Below are positions 35,600 through 43,598 of a stretch of DNA of 64,000 bases, one piece after another. Made by a program: the position numbers and the translations under genes. Below the pieces are notes generated by a model that saw only the letters and a list, made by a program, of their open reading frames with translations, did not search any database and was not told where the DNA came from. This DNA is from Desulfobacteraceae bacterium (GTDB taxonomy: Bacteria > Desulfobacterota > Desulfobacteria > Desulfobacterales > Desulfobacteraceae), in contig JADGEQ010000006.1 of assembly GCA_016744295.1 (NCBI GenBank), forward strand, positions 106,281-170,280, read 5' to 3'. Within the stretch, counting starts at the first letter, position 1; every line of letters begins with the position of its first letter.

Positions 35600-37090
35600 T
35601 TAAGAAAAATCGGTCTTTATTCGGACACGGTCAATGGACCCGTCATCCGTTCTTGGCAATTTGTCAACAAATTCTACATATCTTGGTTTTTTGTAGCCGG
35701 CAATCAAAGATCCGGTAAATGCAATCACATCCTCTTTTGTCAGCTTTATTCCGGGGTGAAGGGCAATAACCGCTTTGATGCCCTCTCCAAATTTTGGATC
35801 AGGCACTCCAAAGACACAGACGTTTTCCACGGCTGTATGCTGGAGAATGGCCTTTTCCACTTCAGCTGGAAAGACATTCTCACCTCCTGGTTTAATGAGT
35901 TCTCGTTCGGCTTTTCTACCCTTGAAGAATAGAAAACCGTCGGAATCAATCATCCCGAGATCTCCGGTATGGTGCCAGCCTTGTCTGAACGTTAGTTTGT
36001 TCAGGGAAGGTGCATTCCAATACCCTTGAAAAACCAGGGGGCCTTTGACAAGGATTTCACCCGTGGTGTTAACGGGTAAAAGAGTGTCAACCTCATCGGC
36101 AATTTGAACGTAGGCAAGCAAGGAAATTTCTCCTGCAGACCCCGGCCGTCTAAAGTATTCAGAAAAGGAAATCAGTCCCGAAGTTTCGGTCTGGCCGTAC
36201 ATGGTCCAGAATTTGGAGCCGGTTTTGGCCTCCCATTCTTTTACCGTATCGGGCATGTCAAGTCCTGCCACAATTTCAAGGCTGGACAGGTCATAATCTC
36301 CTTGTTCAATGACGTCTAAAAGGTGTGATAATATGGGTGGGAAGGAACCGAAAAGAGTTATCTTTTGTTCCTGGATAAGATCAATGGTATCTTGGGAATT
36401 AAAGCGTTCAAGTATAACATTTTTACCGCCGGCCATAAGGGTTCCCAAGCCAAGGTTAATCCCCATTATATGGAACAGGGGAAGAACGTTTAAACAGGTC
36501 TTGGACTTGTTCAGGCCAAAGGTATGGATAAGCTGCAGGTTTGATAATATTATATTCGCCTGGCTCAGTACGGCTCCCCTTGGTTTTCCCTGGACTGCTG
36601 CCGTGTGGATGATCACAAAGGGTTCATCGGGACGGCCTTCAAGGGGCTTGGTAAGGGGGGGGGACTGGTACAGGGGGGATACATCTTTGTCGATGGTAAA
36701 ACAATGATCCAAGGAATGCGTTGATGCCAGGGTTTGGACCTGGTCGGCCATTCCTGGGTCACCAAAAATCACCGAAGGGGTCGTGTCTTCAATGATTACG
36801 GAAATTTCCTCGGGGCTTAACCGTCTGTTGATCAATACCAGACAGAGGTTAAGGGCTGATGCAGCACCAAAAAGATGGAAAAAAAACGGATGATTGGTGC
36901 TTAAAACGGCAATTCTGGCGCCGGGTTCAAGATCGAGAGATGAGATTCCCTTTGCAAGGGCACAGGTTTGCGAAAAGAGATCTGAATAGGAGATATCCTT
37001 TTTGTTCCAATGGATGGCGCAATGATCTTTGTTTAACAGTGCATTCTTTTCATAGATGTCAAAAAAACTTAAATCATACAAACTGTTCAT
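35600..37090 (-). CDS. AMP-dependent ligase-family protein with altered catalytic motifs
   Basis: A 496-residue member of the acyl-CoA synthetase superfamily. The fold landmarks are clear: YGQTETSG, HHTGDLGMIDSDG, GGENVFPAEVE. The P-loop normally reading TSGTTGxPKG is TAAVQGKPRG, and the C-terminal PRTxxGKI motif reads PRTDDGSIDR, so the catalytic Lys of the adenylation step is Ser. The enzyme may be impaired, use another Lys nearby, or catalyse only one half-reaction. It is the first gene behind the operator-bearing promoter at 37179-37234. A run of nine C on the coding strand (36655-36663) falls inside the gene. Confidence 0.8.
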   Translation of the reverse strand: MNSLYDLSFFDIYEKNALLNKDHCAIHWNKKDISYSDLFSQTCALAKGISSLDLEPGARIAVLSTNHPFFFHLFGAASALNLCLVLINRRLSPEEISVIIEDTTPSVIFGDPGMADQVQTLASTHSLDHCFTIDKDVSPLYQSPPLTKPLEGRPDEPFVIIHTAAVQGKPRGAVLSQANIILSNLQLIHTFGLNKSKTCLNVLPLFHIMGINLGLGTLMAGGKNVILERFNSQDTIDLIQEQKITLFGSFPPILSHLLDVIEQGDYDLSSLEIVAGLDMPDTVKEWEAKTGSKFWTMYGQTETSGLISFSEYFRRPGSAGEISLLAYVQIADEVDTLLPVNTTGEILVKGPLVFQGYWNAPSLNKLTFRQGWHHTGDLGMIDSDGFLFFKGRKAERELIKPGGENVFPAEVEKAILQHTAVENVCVFGVPDPKFGEGIKAVIALHPGIKLTKEDVIAFTGSLIAGYKKPRYVEFVDKLPRTDDGSIDRVRIKTDFS

Positions 37091-37178
37091 GAACCATTAC
37101 TCCTTGGGAAAGGACATATTAAAAGGTTTATGTATGTTCAGGACAATATCCGTTTGTATCCGCAAAATAATTCAGAAC

Positions 37179-37234
37179 GAGCGCTCAGTCTCAGCATGTC
37201 TTCTGTAATAAGTCAATTTGCTCATCTTTGTCAA
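37179..37234 (-). promoter_or_regulatory. promoter plus TetR-type operator of ligase/transporter cluster
   Basis: Minus-strand TTGACA (37229-37234) and TTATTA (37206-37211) have a 17-bp spacer. The palindrome GAGCGCTC (37179-37186), within GAACGAGCGCTCAGTC, lies about 20 bp downstream of the -10. The context matches the sites at 7.1 and 13.6 kb. It is about 90 bp upstream of the AMP-ligase ATG. Confidence 0.72.
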
Positions 37235-37299
37235 AGACTTTTTTAATTTACTTTTTTTATTCCCATTGTCCTTTGGATTGTCCGGTCTATTCTTCTGTA

Positions 37300-39651
37300 T
37301 TATTGTTCATTTGGAAAAAATACTGAAAATGTGGTGTGTCCCGAATTCAGGCAATCTGCCTGGCAGGTGCAAAACTGACATTTAAGGATATCTCCTGGAC
37401 AGATTTCTCCCGGGTTTTCCATGAGAAAACAGCACCGTTTGGAGTCTAATTTGATGGTAAATCCCAACCGGTCAGAAAAGAGTTTCATTCGTAGCAGATC
37501 TGCGCCTTTTCCACCGGCATTAAAATCAAAGGGGGTTTTTGTGGAATAGAGGAGGCTTTCCTGGGTGGTGAAAAATCCTTCAAAAATTCGCTTCTGGTTG
37601 TCCTGTTCAATGCCCACGCCAAAATCATGGACTCTGAAAAGGATTCCTCGGTTTTCACCGGTGACGGATATGTCAATCCGCCCCTGGTCCGGTGTGTTCT
37701 CAATGGCATTTTTAGTAAGTCCTTCCATGATTTTGTTTAGCACATCGGTGGGCATCAGAAGAGGGGGGAGCGCTTCCTGAATCTCTTTGTTTATTTCAAT
37801 TCTCCGGAAATGAAACCCCGGGATCATTTCATCATAGAGAGACCGGAAGGCCGTAGCGATATCAATATTTTTATGGTGCTGTAACCGGTGACCGAATTTT
37901 TTGTCAATAAGTTTTCGGACGGATTCGCCCAAGCTGTCCGGGTCAAAATCATCACCATGGATAATTTTTTCCATAAGGGTTTCCAATTCATCCTGGCAGG
38001 TTTCCAGCATTTTGAGCATTAAGGCCCTTGTCGCGTATGTTTTGTTCTCCATGATGTCTGCCACTTCATCCTGGATATCCACAATGCGGGAAAGGTTTCG
38101 TTCAATCCGGTTTAAGGTGGCATCCATTTTAACATTGGGAAGAAGGGTAAGCTTTTTTCTCAGTATCTGTAAGGAACCTGTGAGGATGGCCACCGGCGTT
38201 TTTAGTTCGTGGGACAAGTGGTTGATGGCTTTTCCCTTTGCCCGGTTCAGGGATGCCACATCCCGGTAGGCTTCTTTCAGGGCATCGGAAAACCGGGCAT
38301 TTTCAATGGAGATGGCAGCGGTTCCGCCAATCATGGTCATCAATTCCATATCATTGTCATCAAAGAGATTTTGTTTTTTATTAATCGCACAGAGAACCCC
38401 AATGATACGGCCATCGCTTCGAATGGGAACCCCCATGATATTTTGGGTTTGATATCCCAGCTTTTTCTCCCTTTCAGGATATGTTTTCAGTAGAATCTCC
38501 GGATCATTCACCACCTCAGCCTGGCCGGTTTTCATGACTTTACCCGCAAACACCTCATCCAGGTTAAATCGAAATTCCCTGGCCCGTTCCTGGGTGTCTG
38601 AATCATCATAGGAGGCCCCCATGGAAAAAAGGTTTTCTTTAATCTCATCGTAGAGCAAGACAATGGCGCCTTCCACATTTAACAGTTCCTTGATCTCCCG
38701 TGTGAGGTAATTCATCAATTCTTCCAGATCGGTATATTCCGGCAGGGCCGCTGAAATTCTCATGATGGTCTTGTTGTTGGAGGCCAGTCTTTTCTCTTCG
38801 GTGATATTTCTTAAAATGACAAAATTTTCTATTTTGTTTTCCTTGAACCGGGTATGGGATGCTGCCCAAATGACCACATCCAATATTCTGCCGTCCCTCG
38901 TGAGTCGCTGGGTTTCATACCGGCCAAGCTGTTTGTCTTCCTTGAACTGGGTCAGGATATCATGGGTTTCATCTTTTAAAAATGGGGGAACAAAGGGAAG
39001 GGGTTTACCAAAAAGTTCCTCCAGGGTCCAGCCGAAAGTCGTTGTAAATGCCGGGTTCACATAGGAAACAATTCCCTTGTCTCCGTACACGATAATGGGG
39101 TAGGGGATAAATTCCAGAATATTTCTGTAGATCCTGTACAATTCATTGATTTTGCGCTCCTGGATTTTGTTTTCAGTAACATCCTGGAGAGTTTCAACAG
39201 CGCCTGCAATTTCACCGCTACTATCTGTAAAGGCTGCGGCGGTGAAAAAAAGCCATCGGCCCTCGGGGGGAAGATCCGGGAAAAAGTCTGTGGCGGCAAA
39301 TCGCTCTTTGTCCAAAATGGTCCGGTCATATTTAAGGCCGTAATGGGCTATGATTTCCTGTTCCGAAGATTTATCTTGATTTGAACGTCGGTTGATGATC
39401 AGATCGGCCATGACCGGTCGTTTTTTAGTGTAAAATGACTTCCATTGGTGATCGGTTCCCTTCATCTGTTTACCGGTAAATCCGGTCAATTCTTCAAGGG
39501 CTTGATTAAAATGGGTTATTTTATGATTCTTGTCCAGAACAAAAATAGGAATCGGGGCTTTAAAAATAATCTTGGTCAGCCTATGGTTTTCTTCCTCCAG
39601 ATCTTTGATCCTTTTTTTTAGTGCATCTGTTTCATCTGTACCATGAACCAT
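37300..39651 (-). CDS. PAS-PAS-GAF sensor histidine kinase with cysteine-rich tail
   Basis: A 783-residue cytoplasmic kinase. Order: coiled start, PAS (about 25-160), PAS (about 175-290, IVYGDKGIVSYVNPAF), GAF (about 305-450, GVPIRSDGRIIGVLCAINKK), HisKA with HLSHELKTPVAILTGS, and a HATPase domain (NAIENTP, VHDFGVGIEQDN). The last 45 residues hold seven cysteines (740, 741, 751, 758, 761, 763, 767), including CQFCTCQADC. These sit within or after the final ATPase strand and could bind Fe-S or zinc, suggesting redox or metal control of kinase activity. That is inference. No receiver is fused. The GGAG ribosome site is good. Confidence 0.85.
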   Translation of the reverse strand: MVHGTDETDALKKRIKDLEEENHRLTKIIFKAPIPIFVLDKNHKITHFNQALEELTGFTGKQMKGTDHQWKSFYTKKRPVMADLIINRRSNQDKSSEQEIIAHYGLKYDRTILDKERFAATDFFPDLPPEGRWLFFTAAAFTDSSGEIAGAVETLQDVTENKIQERKINELYRIYRNILEFIPYPIIVYGDKGIVSYVNPAFTTTFGWTLEELFGKPLPFVPPFLKDETHDILTQFKEDKQLGRYETQRLTRDGRILDVVIWAASHTRFKENKIENFVILRNITEEKRLASNNKTIMRISAALPEYTDLEELMNYLTREIKELLNVEGAIVLLYDEIKENLFSMGASYDDSDTQERAREFRFNLDEVFAGKVMKTGQAEVVNDPEILLKTYPEREKKLGYQTQNIMGVPIRSDGRIIGVLCAINKKQNLFDDNDMELMTMIGGTAAISIENARFSDALKEAYRDVASLNRAKGKAINHLSHELKTPVAILTGSLQILRKKLTLLPNVKMDATLNRIERNLSRIVDIQDEVADIMENKTYATRALMLKMLETCQDELETLMEKIIHGDDFDPDSLGESVRKLIDKKFGHRLQHHKNIDIATAFRSLYDEMIPGFHFRRIEINKEIQEALPPLLMPTDVLNKIMEGLTKNAIENTPDQGRIDISVTGENRGILFRVHDFGVGIEQDNQKRIFEGFFTTQESLLYSTKTPFDFNAGGKGADLLRMKLFSDRLGFTIKLDSKRCCFLMENPGEICPGDILKCQFCTCQADCLNSGHTTFSVFFPNEQ

Positions 39652-39818
39652 AAAAACTCCAAAAGACTTTACAAGATTAAAGGATACCCGTATAACAATT
39701 GATGATTTTAGCCTTCTTAAATGGGGCTAATGCCAGCATGAAGCCGTTTGCAACACTTGGCATCAATATATAAAATCATTGATCCAAATTGCAAGGATTT
39801 TAAGAGGTGGAGAAAAAT

Positions 39819-40559
39819 ATGCCCAACACCACGATTAAAACCGAAATTCTGATTCACGATCTTAAAGTGCCAATTTCTGTTATTGATGCCGGGGCCAAAT
39901 CCCTTTTAAACCGTCAGGATTCCTATGGTCCGCTCACTGAAAAGCAGATTAAGGTATTAAAGCGTATTATCCGGAATACCCTGACCACCCAACGGCTTGT
40001 CAATGATGTTCTGGAACTGGGCAGGTCCAGGGAGGGGGTTATGATAAGATCTGATTTCAGTGTTTCATCCCTTGTGATTGCGGTGTTGGTGGAAATCTTT
40101 GACCTGTCCGATCCAGGGGTTGCAGATTTAATCCGGAAGGTGAAATCCTACGAAGGGCTTGAGCAGGTGCTCGGCTCCACAGGTGTCCGACTCGGTTTTG
40201 ACAGGAAGATGTGGAAAACCAGTGTTCACCTGGATGCAGCCAAGGTGAAGCAGATTTTAAGAAACCTTGTGACCAATGCTTTTAAGCATCGCGCCTCTGT
40301 TGTGGAAATTTTGGGATGCATTAAAGAAAAGCAAATGATCTTAACGATAAGGGATGATGGACGTGGCATACCCCCTGCAAATCACCAGCGGATTTTCGAA
40401 ACCTATTTTACAACGGGAGAATCCATTGAAACCGCCATTGAAAGCCATGGACTGGGGCTTGCCGGTGTGATGGTGCTGCTCAAGGATATGGGGGGGGGGC
40501 TTGTGCTCAAGTCCGACGATGGAAAAGGTGCCGAGTTTGTCGTGACGATTCCATTGTAA
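39819..40559 (+). CDS. stand-alone histidine kinase core
   Basis: A 246-residue kinase with no separate sensor domain. The H-box is ILIHDLKVPISVIDAG; ATP-site motifs are NLVTNAFKH, IRDDGRGIP and SHGLGLAGV. It begins directly with the dimerisation helix, so its input must come from a partner protein. The ATG at 39819 has GGAG seven bases upstream; the GTG at 39807 overlaps that site. It converges on the receiver gene at 40604-41125, its most likely partner. A run of ten G (40490-40499) lies in the last quarter of the gene, within KDMGGGLVL. Confidence 0.8.
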   Translation: MPNTTIKTEILIHDLKVPISVIDAGAKSLLNRQDSYGPLTEKQIKVLKRIIRNTLTTQRLVNDVLELGRSREGVMIRSDFSVSSLVIAVLVEIFDLSDPGVADLIRKVKSYEGLEQVLGSTGVRLGFDRKMWKTSVHLDAAKVKQILRNLVTNAFKHRASVVEILGCIKEKQMILTIRDDGRGIPPANHQRIFETYFTTGESIETAIESHGLGLAGVMVLLKDMGGGLVLKSDDGKGAEFVVTIPL

Positions 40560-40603
40560 ATATGCTCACAAAATTAGAACCAGTTTAATTAGAACCCCAT
40601 TAA

Positions 40604-41125
40604 TTATAATGGGTGAATATTATCCCGGGACGCCATTTGGCTTTTGTCAAATTCATCCCAAAATGTTTGATCACTCGTTTGCCAGCCTTTGCCAAACAAT
40701 CTTTCAAATACAGGTTTTAGCAGTGAAAACCAGGTGAAATGGGTACTTTTATTTTGTTCCCTGGCCGAAAGAATATCTGCCACAAACAAGGATATATCCA
40801 CCAGCTTGTCCTTGGGCACATAGGCATCTGCCCCCTGTTCAATGGAGTGTTTCAGGTTGTCCGGGGTCAGGGCATGGGCCGTGAGCATGATGGAGGGGAT
40901 CTCCAACCGATGGGTTATTTTCAAGAGTGAATACCCCCGAACACCCATGATGTCCAAAATGGCAGCATCATAGGTGTTGTTCTTCAGGCAGGTAATGGCT
41001 GATTCAAAACTGGATGCTGAATCTGTTTCACAGCAATACAGGAGTTCTTCAAGGGTCTCAAGGATATCTGGCTCGTCGTCCACTAAAAGGATTCTCTTGC
41101 CTTTAAGAATGTGCTGATGGTCCAT
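40604..41125 (-). CDS. single-receiver response regulator with conserved tail
   Basis: A 173-residue CheY-like protein: ILLVDDEPDILETLEELL, acceptor Asp in AAILDIMGVRGYS, TAHALTP and YVPKDKL. After the receiver a 40-residue tail (FSLLKPVFERLFGKGW, TFWDEFDKS) matches the tail of the USP-receiver protein at 27443-28345. No output domain is recognised. The start at 41125 is supported by AAGGA just upstream; the frame allows a start 15 bases earlier. It lies convergent with the small histidine kinase and downstream of kbl. Confidence 0.8.
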   Translation of the reverse strand: MDHQHILKGKRILLVDDEPDILETLEELLYCCETDSASSFESAITCLKNNTYDAAILDIMGVRGYSLLKITHRLEIPSIMLTAHALTPDNLKHSIEQGADAYVPKDKLVDISLFVADILSAREQNKSTHFTWFSLLKPVFERLFGKGWQTSDQTFWDEFDKSQMASRDNIHPL

Positions 41126-41176
41126 TCTTTCCTTCCTCATTTTTTTGATATGTTGCTCGGTCCGTTTTATTTGTAT

Positions 41177-42409
41177 TTATTGCTTTTGTCCAAATTGAGC
41201 CAATAACCTGATAACCCAATCAATATCGGTCCGGGTATGGGCGGCATTGATCTGGAACCGTATGGTTTCATCCCCTTTGGGTACCACTGGAAATGTCAGC
41301 CCCACTACCAGGACCCCATGGTCATATAAATATGTTACAAGTTCATGGGTTTTTGCCGTATCCCGGACCATGAGGGGAACCACGGGATGGGGCCCGCAAA
41401 TTGACTCTAAACCCAAACTGTCCAAACCCTGCCTGAACTGGGAAGTTCTTTCCTTTAAGTTTTTCAGCAAAACCAAACCTTCATGGGAATCGCAGATATC
41501 CAGGGCTTTCACTGCTGCGGCACAGTCGGCAACACTCAAGGGGTTGGTGTAAATATAGGTGTCAGCTTTTTGTCTCACCGACTCAACCAAAGTTTTGCTC
41601 CCGGCAATAAACCCCCCATTGACCCCAAAGGCCTTGCCAAAGGTTCCCACGATAATATCCGGCATTGCCCCGCAATGGTCCTGGGTGCCCCGCCCTCTGT
41701 CCCCATAGGCCCCCATCCCGTGGGAATCGTCCACCACTGTGATCACGCCGTCACTGAATTTGTCATCATACCCCTTGCAGATCTCCACAATCTTATCAAT
41801 GGGGGCATGGTCCCCCCGCATGCTGAAAATTCCGTCAAAGATCACCACCACCCGTTCAATCCCAGGTTTAACTTGATCAAGGCAGCGTTCCAGATCTGCC
41901 ATGTCATTGTGTTTGAAAATACCCTTGTTTTCCCTTGGGATATTGCTGATGCGCATGGCCCTTATGATGCTGTTGTGGTTGAGCTGATCCCCGATCCAAT
42001 GGGTTTTTTTGTTGGAAATGGACAGGGCAAGGCCGCAATTTGCCGTATAGGCGGAATTGAAAATTTTAGCCGAGTCTTTTCCCAAAAAATCAGCAACCCG
42101 CTGTTCCAACTGTTTGTGGTAAACAAAGGTTCCATCAATGAATCGGACTGCTCCAGGCCCCACCCCGAATTTGCGGGTGGCCTCATCTGCTGCATCAATC
42201 AGTTTCGGGTGGTTTGAAAGGGACAAATAGGAATTTGAATTAAGCCGTATGAATTCATTCTCGCTGCCCAAAAGCTTATACCGGGGCCCCTTGCCCCCTG
42301 CAGGCGGGATATACCCATTTATTACCCGTTCCTCGGATTTGCTTCTGCCCTCTTCTTCCAGTTCGGATAGTTCTTTTTTTAGACTTTTGTCAAGCTTTGC
42401 TGTGGTCAT
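41177..42409 (-). CDS. kbl: 2-amino-3-ketobutyrate CoA ligase
   Basis: A 410-residue PLP-dependent alpha-oxoamine synthase family enzyme. The PLP lysine is in VGTFGKAFGVNGGF and the cofactor Asp/His motif in VDDSHGMGAYG. Members include Kbl (glycine and acetyl-CoA from 2-amino-3-ketobutyrate), AONS and ALAS. Direct linkage to threonine dehydrogenase (50 bp downstream of it, same strand) favours Kbl. Together they convert threonine to glycine plus acetyl-CoA. GGAG precedes the ATG. The N-terminus differs somewhat from the E. coli enzyme, so AONS-like activity cannot be excluded by sequence alone. Confidence 0.82.
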   Translation of the reverse strand: MTTAKLDKSLKKELSELEEEGRSKSEERVINGYIPPAGGKGPRYKLLGSENEFIRLNSNSYLSLSNHPKLIDAADEATRKFGVGPGAVRFIDGTFVYHKQLEQRVADFLGKDSAKIFNSAYTANCGLALSISNKKTHWIGDQLNHNSIIRAMRISNIPRENKGIFKHNDMADLERCLDQVKPGIERVVVIFDGIFSMRGDHAPIDKIVEICKGYDDKFSDGVITVVDDSHGMGAYGDRGRGTQDHCGAMPDIIVGTFGKAFGVNGGFIAGSKTLVESVRQKADTYIYTNPLSVADCAAAVKALDICDSHEGLVLLKNLKERTSQFRQGLDSLGLESICGPHPVVPLMVRDTAKTHELVTYLYDHGVLVVGLTFPVVPKGDETIRFQINAAHTRTDIDWVIRLLAQFGQKQ

Positions 42410-42459
42410 CTGTTTGCTCCATAAAAATAGTCATTGCTACTCCGAGTCCTAATTGATTC

Positions 42460-43515
42460 CTATTCTGGGTCCCAGTCCAATATTACTTTTCCCGAATGCC
42501 CGGACCCCATGATTTCAAATCCTTTTTGAAAGTCAGTATAATGAAATTTATGGGTGATTAAAGGGGATATATCAAGCCCTGTCTGGATCATGGCACTCAT
42601 TTTATACCAGGTTTCATACATTTCCCTGCCGTAGATGCCCTTAATGGTCAGCATGTTAAAAACCACCTTGTTCCAGTCGATTTGTGTTTTGTCGGGCATG
42701 ATGCCGAGCATGGCAATTTTTCCGCCGTGGCACATATTATTTAAAATGGATTTCAGGGCCGAAGGGTTGCCGGACATCTCCATGGCAACATCAAATCCTT
42801 CCCTCATGCCAAGCGCTTGCTGGGCATCTTCAATCCTTTGACGGCTTACATCAATGGTGATGGAGGCCCCTGCTTTTTTTGCCAATTCCAGGCGAAAGGG
42901 GTTGATATCTGTCACCACAACGTGGCGGGCACCGGAATGTCTGGCAATGGCCGCGGCCATGCAGCCGATGGGGCCGGCCCCCGTAATCAGAACATCTTCT
43001 CCCAGTACATCAAAGGAAAGGGCTGTGTGGGTGGCATTTCCCAGAGGGTCAAAGCAGGCCAGAACATCCAGGGGGATTTTTTCATCGCAATACCAGACAT
43101 TGGTCACTGGAATGGCAAGATATTGGGCAAAGGCACCGGCACGGTTTACCCCGACTCCCTTGGTGTCATTGCACAGGTGGCGACGGCCGGCAAGGCAGTT
43201 CCTGCAGTGGCCGCAGACCAGATGCCCTTCCCCCGACACCAGATCCCCTTTTTTGAAATCAACCACATGGGAACCGATTTTTTCAATTCTGCCGACAAAC
43301 TCATGGCCCACATGCATGGGCACCGGAATGGTTTCCTGGGACCACTTGTCCCAATTATAAATATGAATATCCGTTCCGCAGATGGCCGTTTTAATGATTT
43401 TGATCAAAACCTCATTGTGTCCGATTTCGGGAATAGGCACATCTTCCAGCCATAGTCCGGGTTTTGGTTTTGATTTTACCAGTGCTTTCATTGTTTTCAT
43501 GTCATTTAGATCCAT
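42460..43515 (-). CDS. tdh: L-threonine 3-dehydrogenase
   Basis: A 351-residue zinc-dependent medium-chain dehydrogenase. The catalytic-zinc segment [18 protein letters not shown] and GHEFVG closely resemble bacterial Tdh. The structural-zinc loop has four cysteines (CGHCRNC and HLC), and the NAD fold shows [15 protein letters not shown]. It oxidises L-threonine to 2-amino-3-ketobutyrate with NAD+. It is slightly longer than typical Tdh; the true start may be one of the internal ATGs (MKTMKALVK). It is followed by kbl in an evident two-gene unit. Confidence 0.92.
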   Translation of the reverse strand: MDLNDMKTMKALVKSKPKPGLWLEDVPIPEIGHNEVLIKIIKTAICGTDIHIYNWDKWSQETIPVPMHVGHEFVGRIEKIGSHVVDFKKGDLVSGEGHLVCGHCRNCLAGRRHLCNDTKGVGVNRAGAFAQYLAIPVTNVWYCDEKIPLDVLACFDPLGNATHTALSFDVLGEDVLITGAGPIGCMAAAIARHSGARHVVVTDINPFRLELAKKAGASITIDVSRQRIEDAQQALGMREGFDVAMEMSGNPSALKSILNNMCHGGKIAMLGIMPDKTQIDWNKVVFNMLTIKGIYGREMYETWYKMSAMIQTGLDISPLITHKFHYTDFQKGFEIMGSGHSGKVILDWDPE

Positions 43516-43598
43516 TTGATTGAAATCCTTGTTTTTAAAACACCACGCTAAAATCCTGTCTATTTCTGCTCAACTTATTTCATTTGCGGTCCGTAACC

